Part shown: positions 8,073-17,097 of the stretch, one piece after another
How the letters are laid out: every line of letters begins with the position of its first letter
Position numbering within the stretch: the first letter of the stretch is position 1
NCBI GenBank assembly: GCA_947448725.1
Contig: CANFOM010000006.1
Span: 1-64,000, forward strand
Length of the DNA: 64,000 nt
Reading direction: 5' to 3'
Source: Bacteroidota bacterium
GTDB lineage: Bacteria > Bacteroidota > Bacteroidia > Chitinophagales > Chitinophagaceae
Notes under the pieces: generated by a model
Told to the model about the DNA's origin: nothing
Seen by the model: only the letters and a program-made list of their open reading frames with translations
Databases searched by the model: none
Made by a program: the position numbers and the translations under genes

Positions 8073-9212
8073 CTACTTTGTTTTAGCAATATCCTGTACA
8101 CATCTAAATCCAGTATGTTCCAAACTTGTATCAGGGCTACTTTTCATTCTTCTTGAAACACGATACCCAGAGCAATAAGCATCATTGCATAAAAAACTTC
8201 CCCCGCGTAAAACTCTTTTTTTAGCATAAGGTTCATCTGGATCATAACTATCATTAGGACCAATTGGATTCTTGGTTTCACTATCCTTTACTGTAGTATA
8301 ATAATCATAGTTATACCAATCACTGCACCACTCCCAAACATTTCCAGCCATATCATACAATCCATACCCATTGGGTAAATAAGTTTTAGCGGGTGCTGCT
8401 AGTTCATAGCCATCCTTTTTTTCATTCAAGTAAGGAAATTTACCTTCCCAAGTATTGGCTTTGGGCTTTCCTTCATTAATAGGTTCATTTCCCCAAGGAT
8501 AAATTTGATCAATTAGTCCGCCTCTTGATGCAAACTCCCATTCGGCTTCTGTGGGCAATCTTTTTCCAGCCCATTTACTATAGGCATTAGCATCATCCCA
8601 ACTCACTTGCACCACCGGGTAATTTTCCTTCCCAATAATAGTTGAATTAGGTCCGTCTGGATGTTGCCAATCTGCTCCAGCCTCCCATTCCCACCATTGA
8701 CTATAATTATTTAAATTAACAGGGCCTTTGGATGATTTAAATACTAAGGAAGCTGCTACCAATAATTCTTCCGAAGGTTTTGGTGTGCCTGGCGGTACCG
8801 ATTTTTTTAATTCTTCCCAATCAGGTTTTCTTTCTGCTGTGGTTATATATCCAGTTGAATCTACAAATTTTTTAAACTGCGCATTGGTCACTTCTGTTAC
8901 ATCCATATAAAAAGAATGCACCGTAACTTTGTGTTTAGGAAATTCATCTCTATCGGCCTGGGCATTGTCACCACCCATGTTAAAAGTGCCTGAAGGTATT
9001 AATACCATTCCTTGGGTAGAACTTACTTCACTGATATGAAATATAGAACTGTCATGAGTTCTAGAAAATCTAGAAGGTATTTTCATACAACAAGAAGGGA
9101 CCGTATCCTTACTCATTGGTTTAGACTGTGCTATTGCATTGCCGCCAATAAAAGAAAAAAATAAACCCAATGCACTTATAAATATTTTAGTAGGTCTGCT
9201 TTTATTTTGCAA
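8073..9212 (-). CDS. Formylglycine-generating enzyme (sulfatase-modifying factor)
   Basis: The protein has 379 residues with a signal peptide at about 8-28. The FGE-sulfatase domain runs from MVLIPSGTFNMGG to the C-terminus with TEVTNAQFKKFV, RLPTEAEWEFASRGG, YPWGNE and GNVWEWCSDWY. The copper-binding catalytic cysteine pair is present: C342 and C347 in RGGSFLCNDAYCSGYR, matching the C-x4-C of authentic FGE, which many paralogues lack. It should oxidise the Cys of a sulfatase CxPSR motif to formylglycine, here outside the cytoplasm. It starts 39 bp after the sulfatase gene on the same strand, so enzyme and client are probably co-transcribed. Confidence 0.92.
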   Translation of the reverse strand: MQNKSRPTKIFISALGLFFSFIGGNAIAQSKPMSKDTVPSCCMKIPSRFSRTHDSSIFHISEVSSTQGMVLIPSGTFNMGGDNAQADRDEFPKHKVTVHSFYMDVTEVTNAQFKKFVDSTGYITTAERKPDWEELKKSVPPGTPKPSEELLVAASLVFKSSKGPVNLNNYSQWWEWEAGADWQHPDGPNSTIIGKENYPVVQVSWDDANAYSKWAGKRLPTEAEWEFASRGGLIDQIYPWGNEPINEGKPKANTWEGKFPYLNEKKDGYELAAPAKTYLPNGYGLYDMAGNVWEWCSDWYNYDYYTTVKDSETKNPIGPNDSYDPDEPYAKKRVLRGGSFLCNDAYCSGYRVSRRMKSSPDTSLEHTGFRCVQDIAKTK

Positions 9213-9250
9213 TGTAAACTTGAGTTTAATTAATTTTTTTTAATATTATT

Positions 9251-10798
9251 CTATTGATTACTTTCCTTTTGTAAAACTTCTTTGGCTTCCTGATCCTGAT
9301 ATTTATCTATTAATTTATTGAGCCTGTTTTTTAAATTAATAATAGTGGTTTGATATTGTTTATCACCAATCGCGTTTTTCATTTCAGTTGGATCCTTTTT
9401 TAAATCATAAAATTCCCAATTTTTTTCTGCATTGTAAAACCGGATTAATTTATACTGTCCTGTGCGGATACCAAAATGAGGACTCACATGATGAGGCTCG
9501 GGATATTCATAATAATGATAATAGAGCTCATCCTTCCATTGCTTGATTAAATTGTTTTTTAATAAAGGAACAAGCGATACGCCCTGCACTTCGGCAGGTA
9601 TTTTTACATGCGCTAAGTCTAAGATAGTAGGCGCCCAGTCTATATTGGAAGCAAATCTGGTAATATTGGTGCCTGGCTTAATCATGGCTGGATACCTAAT
9701 TAAAAAAGGCGTCTTTAATGATTCTTCATACATAAATCTTTTATCAAACCAACCATGCTCTCCTAAATAAAAGCCCTGATCGGATACATATACTAGTACT
9801 GTATTGTCAACTAAATGATGCTGATCCAAGTAATCAATAATTTTTCCAATGTTTCTATCCATGGATTTTGCTACCGCTAGATAATCTTTCATGTAACGTT
9901 GAAATTTCCATTTGGATAATTCTTGGCCAGTTAATTTCTTTTCATCAAATTCTTTGCTTACGCCGTCATAATATTTTTTTATTACTGCACGTTGTTCTTC
10001 ATTAAGTCGTTTATAGTCGTCTGAAACATAATCCATGTGTACTTTTACATCTTCAATAATGCGCATCGTTTTTTCTACGGTCATATCCTGATGGGCAGCT
10101 GCAGGTCGCCCCTCATAGCTATCAAAAAAATTAGCAGGAATTGGAAAATTGATAGCATCAAAAGCTCCTAAGTCTGGCAAGTCTGGTATCCATTCTCTAT
10201 GCGTAGCCTTTTCGCCAATGACCAAGCAAAAAGGTTTATTAGGGTCTCTGTTATTTAACCAGGCTAAAGATTTTTCGGTAATAATATTAGTTACATATCC
10301 GTTTTGCTTAACCGTATCATTGTTGGTATTGATAAAATCTGGATTGTAATAATTACCCTGTCCCCTTAGAATATTAAAATAATCAAAGCCTTGTGGCAAA
10401 GTACCCAAATGCCATTTTCCCACCCAGGCAGTTTGATAATTATTTTCTTGAAGTAAACGAGAAAAAAGAAATTGTTTTGTATCAAATTTATTTTCATTTA
10501 AGGCATAACCATTTTGATGGCTGTACTTGCCCGTCAATAAAGTAGCCCTACTTGGACCGCAGATGGAATTAGTAACAAAAGAATTCTGAAAAATGGCCCC
10601 TTCTTTTGCTATACGGTCAATATTGGGCGTGGGCATTAATTTACCTCCATAAGCGCCAATGGCTTGAAAAGCATGGTCATCAGAAATAATGAAAACGATA
10701 TTGGGTTGTTTTACTGCAGGTGTAGTTTGCCCAAATGTTTTATTGGAGCTTATAGCTAAAACAATCCAGCACAAAAAAGTAATTCTATAGATGTTCAA
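9251..10798 (-). CDS. S1-family sulfatase (Cys-type)
   Basis: The protein has 515 residues with a signal peptide at about 1-23. The alkaline-phosphatase-like sulfatase fold is shown by NIVFIISDDH with the metal ligands D40-D41, the maturation motif SICGPSRATLLTGK with C80 as the residue to become formylglycine, VGKWHLG, and YVSDQGFYLGEHGWFDKR with the second metal/substrate set. It should hydrolyse sulfate esters or sulfamates of a glycan in the periplasm; the sequence resembles the iduronate-2-sulfatase/N-sulfoglucosamine branch but the substrate is not certain. The FGE needed for activation follows at once. An upstream 204-bp divergent region separates it from the cytochrome gene. Confidence 0.92.
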   Translation of the reverse strand: MNIYRITFLCWIVLAISSNKTFGQTTPAVKQPNIVFIISDDHAFQAIGAYGGKLMPTPNIDRIAKEGAIFQNSFVTNSICGPSRATLLTGKYSHQNGYALNENKFDTKQFLFSRLLQENNYQTAWVGKWHLGTLPQGFDYFNILRGQGNYYNPDFINTNNDTVKQNGYVTNIITEKSLAWLNNRDPNKPFCLVIGEKATHREWIPDLPDLGAFDAINFPIPANFFDSYEGRPAAAHQDMTVEKTMRIIEDVKVHMDYVSDDYKRLNEEQRAVIKKYYDGVSKEFDEKKLTGQELSKWKFQRYMKDYLAVAKSMDRNIGKIIDYLDQHHLVDNTVLVYVSDQGFYLGEHGWFDKRFMYEESLKTPFLIRYPAMIKPGTNITRFASNIDWAPTILDLAHVKIPAEVQGVSLVPLLKNNLIKQWKDELYYHYYEYPEPHHVSPHFGIRTGQYKLIRFYNAEKNWEFYDLKKDPTEMKNAIGDKQYQTTIINLKNRLNKLIDKYQDQEAKEVLQKESNQ

Positions 10799-11002
10799 AA
10801 TAGTATAATAGGGCTTTGGTAAAACCTAACTTAAATATACTTAATTTCTATGATTGTTATTTAAAACATAGCAGGCTCCTTGCTTTCAGGCACCCTAAAT
10901 AGCAAATTAGGGGCCGCCTTTTGAATGAATTTTTAGTTTTAAATAGTATATTTAGTAATAAGAATACTTTTCCAGTAACTATTCATTTTAAATGATCCTA
11001 CT

Positions 11003-13720
11003 ATGGCAACGCTACCTAAAAGCAGCTTTTCGTATTTAATGATAGCCATGATGCTTTTAGCAGCATGCAAAAACCCCAATACCTATAACCCTCCCAAAGT
11101 TAGTTTCACCATGGAGGAAGCTGCTTTACCTGCTTATGAAAAAGACATCGACCACAAGGGTATTTTAAATACCATCCAAAGAAATCAGGAAGAAGCTTAT
11201 ATGGATGGGAAAAAAACATATACCAGTAATTGTATTAATTGTCATGGTACTCCTGAGAAAGAAGGTTCTATTCCCACCGCATTTAAATATTGGAAAGATG
11301 CATTTAAAGTAGGGAAAGATCCCTATTCCATTTATCAAACTTTAACAAGAGGCTATGGTGCCATGCCTGCGCAAACCACTTTAACCCCCGTTGAAAAATA
11401 CAATGTCATTCAATACATCCGTGAAGAATATGTACTAAAACAAAATAAGGCCGCCTATTTTACTATAGATTCTAACTATTTAGCAAGTCTTCCAAAAGGA
11501 AAATCTAAAGGACCTGCTTCTATTCATAAAGAAGCTTGGTTGGAAATGGATTATGGGAATTTTTTAATCAACACTTATGAATTGGTTGATAGCAATGCAA
11601 AACCTAGAGAAATATCAGGGGGTAAAGCGCCCTTAGCAGATGAAAATTTAGTAACCGCCAATTTTGCTTATAAAGGAATTGCTGTTAGAGTAGATGAAGG
11701 CGCTGGTGGTGTGGCTGCTGGTAAAGCATGGATGATTTTTGATCATGATCTAATGCGTATCGCAGGTGCTTGGACCGGAAAAGGTTTTATCGACTGGGAA
11801 GGCATCCTTTTTAATGGACAACATAATATTTCTCCGAGAACCATTGGGCAGTTACATTTTTCAACGCCAGTAGAACCCAGCTGGGCCAATCCAATCAATG
11901 GATCCTTTGCTGACAATCGTTTTCAGGCAGTAGATAAAAGAAGATTTGGTCCGCTTGATAGAACTTGGACACAATACAAAGGCTTGTATCATTATAAAGA
12001 TCAAGTTATTATTTCTTATACAGTGGGCAACTCCAATGTGTTAGAAAAATTAGGATTAGAAGGCACCAACGATATGCCTGTTTTTACGCGCACTTTAAAT
12101 ATGAGCGCTGCGAGCACGCCTTTAAAAATGAGAATTGCAAAACTCGAAACGGCTGTTGCAATTATAAGTGAGGAAGCCCAACTCAAAAAAGAAAATGGAT
12201 TTTTTGTTTTAAATATTCCAGCTAATAAATCGGTGAATGTAAAAATATTAATAGCCAACACGAAAGTGAAAAATTTTGAATTAATTTCAAAAGCTTCTCC
12301 TAAGCCTGAAAATCTTTTAGCCTATACAAAAGGGGGCGCTCCGCAATATGCACAAACATTAACTACGAATATTACCAAGGGAGAACAAAAGGGAGCATTT
12401 AAAGTGGATAGAATGGAACTGCCTTATCAAAGCCCTTGGAAAAATCAAATGAGATTAAGTGGTATTGATTTTTTAGAAGATAGAAATAAAGCTGTTATCT
12501 GTTCGACCGATGGAGATGTTTGGCTGGTAGAAGGTATTCTTCAAAGTGCAGGAAAATTAACATGGAAAAGAATTGCATCTGGATTGTTTCAACCACTAGG
12601 TATTAAAATAGTAAACAAAGAAATATATGTGACTTGTCGGGACCAACTCGTTAAACTTCATGATGTCAATGGAGATGGTGAAATAGATTTTTATGAAAGT
12701 TTTAATAGCGACCATCAAGTAACCAATCATTTTCATGAATTTGCCATGGGTTTACAAACAGATAAAGAAGGAAATTTTTATTACGCAAAAAGTGCAAGAC
12801 ATGCAAGACGTTCTTTGGTACCGCAACATGGCACTTTGCTGAAAGTAAGCAAGGACGGGCAAACCACCACCATTATGGCGCATGGATTTAGAGCGGCCAA
12901 TGGGGTTTGTATTAATCCAGATGGCAGTTTTATTGTTACCGATCAAGAAGGTCATTGGACACCGATGAATCGAATCAATTGGATTCAACCAGGCAATAAA
13001 TTCTATGGAAATATGTTTGCTTACAATGCCTCCAAAGATAGTAGTGACAATGCCATGGAACAGCCCTTAACCTGGATTGAAAAAGATATTGATCGTTCTC
13101 CTTCTGAACTACTTTGGGTAGATAGTAAAGCATGGGGTCCGCTTAATGGCAGCTTACTTAGCTTTTCCTACGGGTATGGAAAAGTATTTGTAGTGCCCTT
13201 TGAAAAAATGGGCAATCAAATGCAAGGTGGCGTTTTTGAATTACCAATTCCTACTTTTTCTACGGGTGTGATGCGTGGTCGTTTCAATCCTGGTGATGGT
13301 CAATTGTACGCCTGTGGTTTATCTGCTTGGGGTTCGGCACAGCCTGAATTAGGTGGCTTTTACCGAATTAGGTATAATGGAGAAAAAGCAACCATCCCTC
13401 TTGGACTTCATGTTCAAGCCAAAGGAATTCTTATTCGTTTCTCTCATGAATTAAATAGCAAAGACGTTGAAAATATAAAATCCTTCCAAGTGCAAACCTG
13501 GGATTTAAAAAGAGCGAGAACTTATGGTTCGGATCATTATAATACCAAAACACTTCCGGTTACTAGCGCTACATTAAGTAAAGATAAAAAAGAAGTATTC
13601 CTTACCATCACTGGTATAAAGCCTACTAGGATTATGGAAATTAATTTTCAATTTATGGATGAAAAGGGTGAGCCCATTAAGGGGCTTATTCAAAATACCA
13701 TCCATCAAGTTGGGCAGTAA
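11003..13720 (+). CDS. Lipoprotein cytochrome c with DUF6797 and sugar-dehydrogenase-like propeller
   Basis: The protein has 905 residues. The lipobox LLAAC puts the lipidated Cys at 22. A class-I cytochrome c domain follows, with CINCH (C77, C80, H81) and a likely Met ligand M121 in GYGAMPAQ. Next comes a DUF6797-like region (about 180-440: LINTYELVDSN, GAGGVAAGKAW) and then a propeller (about 470-770) with HDVNGDGEIDFYESF and NGVCINPDGSFIVTDQEGHW, resembling PQQ glucose/sorbosone dehydrogenases. The architecture implies periplasmic oxidation of a sugar or glycan end with electrons passed to the attached heme. The quinone-binding residues were not verified. It stands alone on the plus strand between sulfatase and mutarotase operons. 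Confidence 0.75.
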   Translation: MATLPKSSFSYLMIAMMLLAACKNPNTYNPPKVSFTMEEAALPAYEKDIDHKGILNTIQRNQEEAYMDGKKTYTSNCINCHGTPEKEGSIPTAFKYWKDAFKVGKDPYSIYQTLTRGYGAMPAQTTLTPVEKYNVIQYIREEYVLKQNKAAYFTIDSNYLASLPKGKSKGPASIHKEAWLEMDYGNFLINTYELVDSNAKPREISGGKAPLADENLVTANFAYKGIAVRVDEGAGGVAAGKAWMIFDHDLMRIAGAWTGKGFIDWEGILFNGQHNISPRTIGQLHFSTPVEPSWANPINGSFADNRFQAVDKRRFGPLDRTWTQYKGLYHYKDQVIISYTVGNSNVLEKLGLEGTNDMPVFTRTLNMSAASTPLKMRIAKLETAVAIISEEAQLKKENGFFVLNIPANKSVNVKILIANTKVKNFELISKASPKPENLLAYTKGGAPQYAQTLTTNITKGEQKGAFKVDRMELPYQSPWKNQMRLSGIDFLEDRNKAVICSTDGDVWLVEGILQSAGKLTWKRIASGLFQPLGIKIVNKEIYVTCRDQLVKLHDVNGDGEIDFYESFNSDHQVTNHFHEFAMGLQTDKEGNFYYAKSARHARRSLVPQHGTLLKVSKDGQTTTIMAHGFRAANGVCINPDGSFIVTDQEGHWTPMNRINWIQPGNKFYGNMFAYNASKDSSDNAMEQPLTWIEKDIDRSPSELLWVDSKAWGPLNGSLLSFSYGYGKVFVVPFEKMGNQMQGGVFELPIPTFSTGVMRGRFNPGDGQLYACGLSAWGSAQPELGGFYRIRYNGEKATIPLGLHVQAKGILIRFSHELNSKDVENIKSFQVQTWDLKRARTYGSDHYNTKTLPVTSATLSKDKKEVFLTITGIKPTRIMEINFQFMDEKGEPIKGLIQNTIHQVGQ

Positions 13721-13743
13721 TAAATTATAGGACGACTACTTAA

Positions 13744-14079
13744 TTAGGATTTGAAAATGCGGTCCATTAAAACCCATTTTTCCCCTGGTTTAGCCCATGG
13801 CAAAGGCTTTTGGAAGGTAGACATGAAGGCTTCCCACTCTGTAATTTTAGGATTGGATTTATCAAAAGCTGCTTTTTGCTCAAAAGTAAATTCATCCACC
13901 GTTTCTAAAATCATAAACATTCTATTTCCAGTTCTAAATATTTCTATATTTAAAATGCCCGCATCAATATCATGTTGCGTTACTTCGGGCCAAGCATTGC
14001 CCTTGGCATGATGATACTCGTATTTTTTAATTGATTCAGGTTCATCAATTAAATCTAAAGCCAAACAAAATTTTTGCAT
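13744..14079 (-). CDS. rhaM: L-rhamnose/L-fucose mutarotase
   Basis: The 111 residues match the usual ~105-residue RhaM family (ferredoxin-like alpha/beta barrel). The catalytic His region is YEYHHAKGNAWPEV (H23/H24), and W104 with the C-terminal MDRIF-like end is typical. It interconverts alpha and beta anomers of a 6-deoxyhexose so that only one anomer need be oxidised or isomerised. It is the last gene of a four-gene operon (spacings 8, 3 and 3 bp) whose first gene is an L-galactose/L-fucose dehydrogenase-like AKR, which suggests L-fucose rather than L-rhamnose as the substrate here. That substrate choice is inferred from neighbours. Confidence 0.85.
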   Translation of the reverse strand: MQKFCLALDLIDEPESIKKYEYHHAKGNAWPEVTQHDIDAGILNIEIFRTGNRMFMILETVDEFTFEQKAAFDKSNPKITEWEAFMSTFQKPLPWAKPGEKWVLMDRIFKS

Positions 14080-14082
14080 AAT

Positions 14083-14901
14083 TTAAATTTTAAAATATTT
14101 TTTAAAAGAAAGAATAGTTTGGGTTGCTGCTTCTTTGGGTGTAGGCCAAGGAAATGCTTCTGCCGAAACATAACCCTGATAGTTGATTTCTTGTAAAGCT
14201 TTGGCTACTTCTACAAAATGAGTATGCCCATTTCCTACTGGACGTCGGTTGCTATCTGCAAAATGTACATGCAATAAAAAATCTTTGCTGGCCCGTATAC
14301 TCGCAGCCATATCTACTTCCTCCATATTCATATGAAATAAGTCGGCCAGTAAACCAACTTGATTAATTTGATGCGTCTTTAAAAAAGAAACTCCATCAGC
14401 CAGGGTATTGATTAAATTAGTTTCATATCTATTCAAAGGTTCGTAAATTAATTGTACGCCTAAGGATGCTGCATGCTTACCTAAATAGCTTAAACCTTTT
14501 GAAAGCCATTCCAATGCTTGCTCGCGATCCACACCTGGCATTACATTTCCCTGCATCGAGCCAATAATGGCTGGCGCTTTAAAGGCAGCCCCAAATGAAA
14601 TCATTTTTTCTATAAATTCAATCGCTTTTTTTCTTACCGTTTCATCAGAATCTGTTAAGGTCAATCCATGAATCACTTTGCCAGCGCCTGTTCCTACAGC
14701 CGCTATTTGAAGTTGATATTTTTTTAATAACAATTGAGTGGCTTCTACCTCCAAAGCATTCGATGATGCTGTAAATAATTCTACTGCATCAAATCCTAAG
14801 GAAGAAGCATGTGCCATACTTTGCTCCAAATCATCCCAATAAATCCATGGACCGGATTTTATATTGGAAACCAAAGCAATCGTTGCACAAGATTTTATCA
14901 T
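14083..14901 (-). CDS. Sugar phosphate isomerase/epimerase family TIM-barrel protein
   Basis: The protein has 272 residues and is an AP-endonuclease-2/xylose-isomerase-like TIM barrel. Visible signatures are the metal-ligand Glu in LIYEPLNRYETN, a D-x-x-H in LADLFHMNMEE, HVHFADSNRRPVGNGH and a last Glu in YVSAEAFP, all typical of tagatose/psicose 3-epimerase and hydroxypyruvate isomerase relatives. It lacks a signal peptide, so it is cytoplasmic. It is the third gene of the AKR-ADH-epimerase-mutarotase operon with 3-bp gaps on both sides. It probably epimerises or isomerises a keto sugar or keto-sugar acid in the same route; exact chemistry is unknown. Confidence 0.8.
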   Translation of the reverse strand: MIKSCATIALVSNIKSGPWIYWDDLEQSMAHASSLGFDAVELFTASSNALEVEATQLLLKKYQLQIAAVGTGAGKVIHGLTLTDSDETVRKKAIEFIEKMISFGAAFKAPAIIGSMQGNVMPGVDREQALEWLSKGLSYLGKHAASLGVQLIYEPLNRYETNLINTLADGVSFLKTHQINQVGLLADLFHMNMEEVDMAASIRASKDFLLHVHFADSNRRPVGNGHTHFVEVAKALQEINYQGYVSAEAFPWPTPKEAATQTILSFKKYFKI

Positions 14902-14904
14902 ATT

Positions 14905-15924
14905 TTATAAATTAAAATCAACCATGATTTTTGTAATTCCTTTGGGATCTGTTGCCCAACCTGCCAATGCAGCTCCTGCATTTTCGAGTGAAACTACTTT
15001 TGAAATAACTTCTTGTACAGGAAATTTACCTGCTTCTAAATAAGCAATTACTTCTGGAAATTCATCAGTACAATTTCTGGATCCTAAAATTTCAATTTCT
15101 TTGCGAACAAAAAGACCTGTATTAAATTCTACTGGCGATTTTGCATAGCCTATACAAACCACTCTACCCGTATACGCGACTTCCTCTACTGCTGCACGAT
15201 AAGTAATTGCATTACCTACCGCTTCAATAATTACATCAGGACCATCACCATGGGTGATGCGCATTAATGCTTCATGTAAATTTTCTTTGCTGGTATTAAT
15301 CGTATGGGCTACCCCTATCTTTTTTGCAATCTCCATTTTGGAATCATCAATATCAATGGCTATTACTTCGGCACCTCTATTCACCGCTGATGCTATGGCA
15401 CCCATGCCCACAATGCCGCAACCTATCACTGCCACTCGGTCTTGACTACTTACCCTGCCACGTGCAGCCGCATGAAAACCTACTGTCAAAGGTTCTACCA
15501 GTGCCAACTCCTTTAAAGAAAGTAAAGAAGAAACAAATAAATCTTTCCAATGGATGGTAAAATAATTGGTCATTGCCCCAGGGCGTCTTACCCCCATGGT
15601 TTTATTATCTTGACAAGCATTTTTGCGGCCTTTTTTACAGGAAATACATTTTCCGCAATTTAAATAGGGATAAACTGTAACCTTATTGCCAATATTAAAT
15701 GTAGTGGGCACATTAGTTCCCATCTGTTCAATAGTACCGCCTACTTCATGTCCTAAAACATTTGGATATTCTTGTAATTCAAAAAGTCCTTTAAAGCCAT
15801 TTAAATCTCCACCACAAAATCCGACCATGCCTATTTTTAATAATACTTCATCAGGACCAGGAATGGGCTTTTCAATTTCACGAAGCTCGGTTTGGCCAAT
15901 GGCCGTAAGAAATAATGCCTTCAT
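14905..15924 (-). CDS. Zinc-dependent alcohol/polyol dehydrogenase (MDR family)
   Basis: The protein has 339 residues. Catalytic zinc ligands are C37 (GFCGGDL) and H59-E60 (LGHEVGG). The structural zinc set is C90, C93, C96 and C104 in NCGKCISCKKGRKNAC. The NAD-binding loop is VIGCGIVGMGAIAS with DIDD after beta-2, favouring NAD over NADP. The closest functional groups are L-idonate, sorbitol or threonine dehydrogenases and the dehydrogenases of sugar-acid routes. It lies 8 bp downstream of the AKR gene and 3 bp before the epimerase, so it is translated from one message. It likely oxidises a hydroxyl of an intermediate made by the AKR. Confidence 0.85.
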   Translation of the reverse strand: MKALFLTAIGQTELREIEKPIPGPDEVLLKIGMVGFCGGDLNGFKGLFELQEYPNVLGHEVGGTIEQMGTNVPTTFNIGNKVTVYPYLNCGKCISCKKGRKNACQDNKTMGVRRPGAMTNYFTIHWKDLFVSSLLSLKELALVEPLTVGFHAAARGRVSSQDRVAVIGCGIVGMGAIASAVNRGAEVIAIDIDDSKMEIAKKIGVAHTINTSKENLHEALMRITHGDGPDVIIEAVGNAITYRAAVEEVAYTGRVVCIGYAKSPVEFNTGLFVRKEIEILGSRNCTDEFPEVIAYLEAGKFPVQEVISKVVSLENAGAALAGWATDPKGITKIMVDFNL

Positions 15925-15932
15925 AATTTATA

Positions 15933-16874
15933 TTAAGAACGTGGTATATTATTTTCGGGTTGCCCTTCAAACCACATTAAATTTTTAACAGGCGCAATCA
16001 CTACAGCCATCTCTTCTAAAATACCTGCAGGAATTTTAAAATCTATAGCAGCTATATTTTGTTGAATATTAGTTAAACTATTCATGCCTACAATGGTAGT
16101 AGTAATCGCTGGATGATCCATCGCAAAACGCATGGCTACATCACTTAAACGTACTCCATATTTTTTACAAATTTCCAATAATGCCGGTTGCACCGCCAAC
16201 ATTTCTTTTGGAGCATTGTGCCACTCGGGAACAATGGCATCGGATAAGATCCTTTGTAGGAGCGGCGCAGCATTCATCAATCCAAAATTTTTTTCTTTTG
16301 ATAAGGGCACTAATTCATTATTAATTTCGTCTTGTAGTAAATTATAATGTGCCCAAGATAAAACCGTATCCAATTCTACCTGCCTCGCTATTGCTGCTAA
16401 ATACCTTACGGGCAAACCTGAAATTCCAATAAACCTAGCCTTGCCCGATGCTTTAATTTTTTCTATCGCTGGCATGGCTTCATTTAAAATTTGCTCTTTG
16501 CTTACAAATTCAATATCATGCAATTGAAATAAATCTACATAATCGGTTTGCAATCTTTGCAGGGATTCATCAATACTCAACATGATTCGCTTAGCAGAAA
16601 AATCAAAAGAACGTAAATCATAGCGGCCACATTTAGTAGCTAAAAAAATATCCTTCCTTTTTCCCAACAAAGCTTTGCCTAAACGTGTTTCGGCTAGCGT
16701 AATTCCGTAAAAAGGAGAAACATCAAAAAAATTAACCCCATGATCGATTGCATAATGAACCGTATCAATACCTTCTTGCTCATCCCTAACATCAAAAACA
16801 TTCCCAAGTGGGGAAGCGCCAAATCCTAAAATAGAAATGAGTTCATTGGTCTTGCCTAATTTGCGATATTCCAT
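15933..16874 (-). CDS. Aldo/keto reductase, L-galactose/L-fucose dehydrogenase-like
   Basis: The protein has 313 residues. The AKR tetrad is present: D51, Y56, K81 and H119. The stretches GFGASPLGNVF, NFFDVSPFYG, ATKCGRYD, DFSAKRIMLSIDESL and QLHDIEF closely resemble plant L-galactose dehydrogenase and bacterial AKR-type L-fucose dehydrogenase. It would oxidise an L-galacto-configured aldose to its lactone using NAD(P). It is the first gene of the four-gene minus-strand operon, whose promoter must lie in 16875-17097, shared with the divergent GH43 operon. The family assignment is firm; L-fucose as substrate is inferred from motif similarity and the mutarotase. Confidence 0.85.
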   Translation of the reverse strand: MEYRKLGKTNELISILGFGASPLGNVFDVRDEQEGIDTVHYAIDHGVNFFDVSPFYGITLAETRLGKALLGKRKDIFLATKCGRYDLRSFDFSAKRIMLSIDESLQRLQTDYVDLFQLHDIEFVSKEQILNEAMPAIEKIKASGKARFIGISGLPVRYLAAIARQVELDTVLSWAHYNLLQDEINNELVPLSKEKNFGLMNAAPLLQRILSDAIVPEWHNAPKEMLAVQPALLEICKKYGVRLSDVAMRFAMDHPAITTTIVGMNSLTNIQQNIAAIDFKIPAGILEEMAVVIAPVKNLMWFEGQPENNIPRS

Positions 16875-17097
16875 TGGTGATTTTGTAGGTGGTTAAAAGG
16901 GATCAAACAAATATAAAGTATTTTTATTTTCAAGACCCTCCCCTAAAATACAAATTTACTTTTGGATTAGTCGCTAGCCCCCAGCTTACTATTTAAGCGC
17001 ATTTAGGGGAGTAATTGGGTTAAATGAAGTTGAATTTAGGCAATAAATTATGCCTTATTTTAACGGCAGTTGCTTTAACTTTAAGCAGTACAAAAAA

